Part shown: piece after piece, positions 61,029-64,000 of the stretch | How the letters are laid out: every line of letters starts with the position of its first letter | Position numbering within the stretch: position 1 is the stretch's first letter | From: Microbacterium terregens | GTDB lineage: Bacteria > Pseudomonadota > Alphaproteobacteria > Sphingomonadales > Sphingomonadaceae | DNA: 64,000 nt | Reading direction: 5' to 3' | NCBI RefSeq assembly: GCF_027922045.1 | Contig: NZ_BSEX01000012.1 | Location: 121,750 to 185,749 of the forward strand | Notes under the pieces: model-generated | The model's database searches: none | Seen by the model: only the letters and a program-made list of their open reading frames with translations | Told to the model about the DNA's origin: nothing | Made by a program: the position numbers and the translations under genes

Positions 61029-63143
61029 GTGATCCAGACCGTCAAACTCAACAAGCTGCGTCTTTCGCCCATCAATGTCCGCACGGCGCCCGACGAGCAG
61101 CTACAGATCGGACCCATGGCCGCGAGCATCGAGGCCAAGGGTGTCCTGCAAAACCTTCTCGTCACTCCAGCGAAGAAGCCGCGCGGTACCTTCGAGGTGT
61201 TCGACGGGGGCCGGCGCTGGCGCGCGCTTCGTCTCCTGGCGGAGCGCGGCACGATCTCCGAAGCCGACTACGATGTGCCGGTCATGGTGCTGACGGGGGA
61301 GGATGCCGAGCTCTCGGAGACCTCGACCGCCACCAACTTCCATCAGCTCAAGATGACGCCGGCGGAGGAGTGCCGCGCCTTTCAGCACTTCATCGGCAAG
61401 AGCGGTGATATTGACGCGGTGGCCAAGCGGTTCGGCGTGACCCGCCGCTTCGTCGAGGGTCGCCTGCGGCTCGCCGCGCTCGCCGAGCCCATCTTCGAGG
61501 CGCTGAGCAAGGGCGAGATCACGCTGGACATCGCAAAAGCATATGCCTCCACCGAGAATCGCGAAAAGCAGCTGCTCGTCTGGAACACCTACAAGCAGAG
61601 CGAGGTGACCGCCGACACGATCCGGCGCGTCATCGAGAACGAAACCCTGAAGGCCAGTGATCCCATCGCCATGCTGGTCGGGGAGCCACGCTACCGAGCG
61701 GCCGGCGGCAAGATCGATGGCGACCTCTTCACCGACGGCAATGATCGCTGGGTCAATCCGGAGATCGCCCACCGACTGGCCGGCGAGATCATGGAGAACG
61801 AAGCGCGCCGTATCGGCGAGGAGACGGGGCTCGCGTGGATCCGGCCGATTGCCAGCAACTACACGCACAATGCGGCCCACGGCCTCTATCGGGTCATTCT
61901 CCAGCCGCCCGAGCTGACCGACGCCCAGACTGCGCGGCTCGCCGAGATCACAGAGCGCCGCAATGTGCTCGAGATGGAGCTGCAGGCTGCCGGACTCCCG
62001 GAGGACGAGTTCAAGGCGCTTGATCAGGAAGACGATCGGCTCATCGCCGAGGCCGAGGCGATCGAGAACCGTGCCCCGATCCTGCCTGACGAGCTGAAGG
62101 CGCATGTCGGCGCGTTCCTGGCCCTGACACCACGGGGCGAGATGCGGCTCGATCCGCAGTTCTACAGCGAGCAGCCGATCATCATCGAGAAGCCGACCGA
62201 ACCCATCAGGGACGAGAGTGATCCGGCTCGTGACGGCGAGCGCCGCGACGAGGAATTGACCACGGGGAGCTTCCGCGTCGTCGAGCGAGGCTCCTCCCCG
62301 GTGGCCCATCGGCCCGAAGCGGTGGCACCCGGTGGGAAGCTGCTCAGCGGGCGGCTGTATGACGAGCTGTCCATTCAGCGGCGCGACATCCTCGCGTCGT
62401 CCCTTCTCGCCGAGCCCGCTCTGGCGCTCGACTTTGCGCTGTTTGTGATGATCGATGCCCGGATGTGCTCGGCTGGTGGGGCCTCGGACAGTGCGGTTCG
62501 GTATGGCACAACGATCCAGGCGATGGCCCCGCAGGATCCACTCGTTGGCGACATGCCGAGCTCGCGTGCGCGCTCGTACCTGGCCGAGGCTCATGATGGT
62601 CTCGACGCCGCCTGGACCGAGCACGACAGCGAGGTCGAGCGCTTCGAGGCATTCCGCACCCTCGACGACGACAGCAAGGCCAACTGGCTCGCCTATATCG
62701 TCGCGCTGTCGCTTGCGGCGAAGCCTGGCCTCTCCAACGTGCAGATCCCGCTCCACAACAGACTGGCTACGATCCTCGAGATCGATGTCGCGAGTTGGTG
62801 GCGGCCAACCTCGGAGAACTTCTTCGACCGCGTGAACAAGGGCACCATACTCAGCCTCCTTCACGATATCGGCGGGCCGGCGCTCACCGCGCGTCACGCC
62901 TCGCTCAAGAAGACGGAGATCTCCGAGAGCTGCCAGAAGCTGTTCGCCGGCGAGTTGATCGTCGAACCTGAGGTCAAGGAGGCTGCGCTCGCCTGGGTGC
63001 CTAACGCAATGCGATTCCTCGACGTGGAGGGCGCGGCCGCGGTCGATCCCTTCGACGATGCCGGGGGCGAAGACCTGCCCGACGATGTCGGGGCCCTGCC
63101 CACAGCCGAGAGCGGCGACGTTCCCGAGCCCGTCGCGGCCTGA
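61029..63143 (+). CDS. Large ParB/RepB-like nuclease-domain protein
   Basis: The 704-residue protein has an N-terminal ParB domain (LSPINVRTAPDEQLQIGPMAASIEAKGVLQNLLV, then FEVFDGGRRWRAL) and a helix-turn-helix zone (DIDAVAKRFGVTRRFVEGRLRLAALAEPIFEAL). A long C-terminal part of about 400 residues has no known domain. Such genes accompany strawberry-notch and ArdC genes on sphingomonad and rhizobial plasmids. GTG 61029 is chosen because AGGAG lies 8 bases before it; a longer frame begins at 60987. It is distinct from the partition ParB at 51540. Confidence 0.87.
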   Translation: MIQTVKLNKLRLSPINVRTAPDEQLQIGPMAASIEAKGVLQNLLVTPAKKPRGTFEVFDGGRRWRALRLLAERGTISEADYDVPVMVLTGEDAELSETSTATNFHQLKMTPAEECRAFQHFIGKSGDIDAVAKRFGVTRRFVEGRLRLAALAEPIFEALSKGEITLDIAKAYASTENREKQLLVWNTYKQSEVTADTIRRVIENETLKASDPIAMLVGEPRYRAAGGKIDGDLFTDGNDRWVNPEIAHRLAGEIMENEARRIGEETGLAWIRPIASNYTHNAAHGLYRVILQPPELTDAQTARLAEITERRNVLEMELQAAGLPEDEFKALDQEDDRLIAEAEAIENRAPILPDELKAHVGAFLALTPRGEMRLDPQFYSEQPIIIEKPTEPIRDESDPARDGERRDEELTTGSFRVVERGSSPVAHRPEAVAPGGKLLSGRLYDELSIQRRDILASSLLAEPALALDFALFVMIDARMCSAGGASDSAVRYGTTIQAMAPQDPLVGDMPSSRARSYLAEAHDGLDAAWTEHDSEVERFEAFRTLDDDSKANWLAYIVALSLAAKPGLSNVQIPLHNRLATILEIDVASWWRPTSENFFDRVNKGTILSLLHDIGGPALTARHASLKKTEISESCQKLFAGELIVEPEVKEAALAWVPNAMRFLDVEGAAAVDPFDDAGGEDLPDDVGALPTAESGDVPEPVAA

Positions 63144-63241
63144 CCGGCCGGACAAGTCACGCTGACCCACATCATCCAGGAGTGGCCGCCGGCGCGCCTG
63201 CGCTGGCGGCCATCCCTTCCACGCGACTGGAGCACATCGGC

Positions 63242-63991
63242 ATGCGCGCAAAACCGAAATCGAGCCGGGACGTCGCGGCGGAGATCACCAACCTGATCAT
63301 CCGTAAACTGGAGGAAGGTGTCGCTCCATGGAGTAGACCCTGGCGCGTGACCGGTGCAGGTGGCCGCCCGCTGCGTCACTGCGGCACGCCCTACACCGGC
63401 ATCAACACTGTCTATTTGTGGGCGATCGCCGATGCGAACGGCTATCGATCGCGCTACTGGATGACCTACTGCCAGGCCGAGGCCCTCGGCGCAAATGTTC
63501 GCCGCGGTGAAAGCGGCTCGCTCTCGGTCTATTATTCCAGCTTCAAGAAGACTGAGGCCAACCCACTCACGGGTGCCGAGACAGAGAAGAACATCCGGTT
63601 CCTGCGGCACTATGTAGTCTTCAACGCCGATCAAATAGATGGCTTGCCGGCCTATTTTTATCCCGGCGCTGAGGATGACGATCCTGTGGACCCGTCGGCG
63701 CGACAAAGCGCGATCGACGCTTTCTTTGGCGCAATACCCGCGGACGTACGCCACGGCGGCAATCGCGCCTTCTTCCACCCGACCCTCGACTATATCCAGA
63801 TTCCGCATCCGCGCACCTTCAAGTCGATGGATCACTATGCGTCGGTGCGCGCGCACGAGACGACGCACTGGTCGGGCGGCACCACCCGCCTTGCGCGCAC
63901 GTTCGGCAAGCGGTTCGGTGATCAAGCTTACGCATTCGAGGAGCTGGTCGCCTTATCTGGACAGTCTGCGCCGTCCGCAACATTGCAGTAA
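63242..63991 (+). CDS. ardC: ArdC-like antirestriction protein with abnormal C-terminus
   Basis: The 249-residue protein has the N-terminal ssDNA-binding ArdC domain (EITNLIIRKLEEGVAPWSRPW, GIN-VYLW, and YWMTYCQAEALGANVRRGE) and the metallopeptidase motif HETTH near residue 204 with the following GTTRLAR. ArdC proteins protect entering plasmid DNA from restriction. Relatives continue past YAFEELVAELG for about 50 more residues; here the sequence departs after EELVA and stops at 63989. A frameshift or an insertion junction is possible, but the window ends nine bases later. Confidence 0.8.
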   Translation: MRAKPKSSRDVAAEITNLIIRKLEEGVAPWSRPWRVTGAGGRPLRHCGTPYTGINTVYLWAIADANGYRSRYWMTYCQAEALGANVRRGESGSLSVYYSSFKKTEANPLTGAETEKNIRFLRHYVVFNADQIDGLPAYFYPGAEDDDPVDPSARQSAIDAFFGAIPADVRHGGNRAFFHPTLDYIQIPHPRTFKSMDHYASVRAHETTHWSGGTTRLARTFGKRFGDQAYAFEELVALSGQSAPSATLQ

Positions 63992-64000
63992 GGTCGGCGA

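Noticed and set aside
61101..63251. A 716-codon minus-strand frame opposite the large ParB-like gene
   Set aside because: The plus-strand protein has ParB motifs and a good ribosome site; the antisense translation has no recognisable domain.
1..64000. CRISPR array
   Set aside because: No regularly spaced identical repeats with unique spacers were seen; the only regular repeats are the five origin iterons, whose spacing is too short.

Overview
ORGANISM AND REPLICON. The window is GC-rich, densely packed DNA. It carries a complete-looking F-type conjugative pilus and mating-pair operon and an iteron-type replication origin with repA, parA and parB. It also has a toprim protein, a strawberry-notch methylase/helicase, a large ParB-like protein and ArdC, plus many GC-rich regulators and xenobiotic-type oxidoreductases. 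This combination is what I know from large conjugative plasmids of sphingomonads (Alphaproteobacteria, relatives of the pNL1/pCAR3 kind). The host assignment is inferred from gene content, not from a database search. No rRNA, tRNA or CRISPR array was seen. LAYOUT. (1) 1-11160 is an accessory region. It holds the end of a VapC toxin, a decayed Shedu-type nuclease, a retropepsin-like protease, an alcohol-dehydrogenase-like reductase with a divergent TetR, an AraC regulator, a nitroreductase with a divergent MarR, an NmrA-type reductase, MerR/TipAS and HxlR regulators, an SDR and a ParDE pair. A 243-bp duplication links the araC and nmrA loci, each copy having lost the opposite partner. (2) 11170-30904, all on the minus strand, is one compact transfer operon transcribed traA-L-E-K-B-dsbC-V-C-orf-trbI-S26 peptidase-traW-orf-traU-trbC-traN-orf-orf-traF-traH-traG, with start/stop overlaps almost throughout. 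Relaxase (TraI) and coupling protein (TraD) are not in the window. (3) 31270-36284 holds an unknown gene, a small regulator, a VirB1-like transglycosylase, an unknown Cys/His-motif protein, small membrane and secreted proteins and a short SGNH hydrolase. (4) 36363-42025 is a Hachiman defence system (hamA-hamB) followed in the same direction by an unknown gene and a Fic protein. (5) 42199-46252 holds a heat-stress pair (hsp20 and a DegP-like protease), a LuxR-type HTH protein, a lipoprotein, an O-methyltransferase and a siderophore-interacting-type flavoprotein. (6) 46326-50411 is a tight four-gene minus-strand operon: an unknown protein that resembles the C-terminal module of its neighbour, a TIR-domain protein, a tyrosine recombinase and a Schlafen/AlbA_2 protein. 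It is the best candidate here for an undescribed defence-type system. (7) 50495-63991 is the plasmid core: a DUF1612-like HTH protein, parB, parA, repA, an iteron origin near 55474-55576, the toprim protein, the strawberry-notch gene (split by a frameshift near 60118), a large ParB/RepB-like protein and ArdC with an abnormal C-terminus. HOW IT WORKS TOGETHER. RepA with the iterons, and ParAB with two identical 20-bp palindromes flanking parA, would replicate and segregate the plasmid. The tra operon would build the pilus and transfer channel. ArdC would help establishment in recipients. Hachiman, the TIR operon, the toxin-antitoxin pair and the Shedu remnant form a defence and stability cargo. 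The accessory redox genes, each paired with its own regulator, look like acquired stress or xenobiotic response modules.
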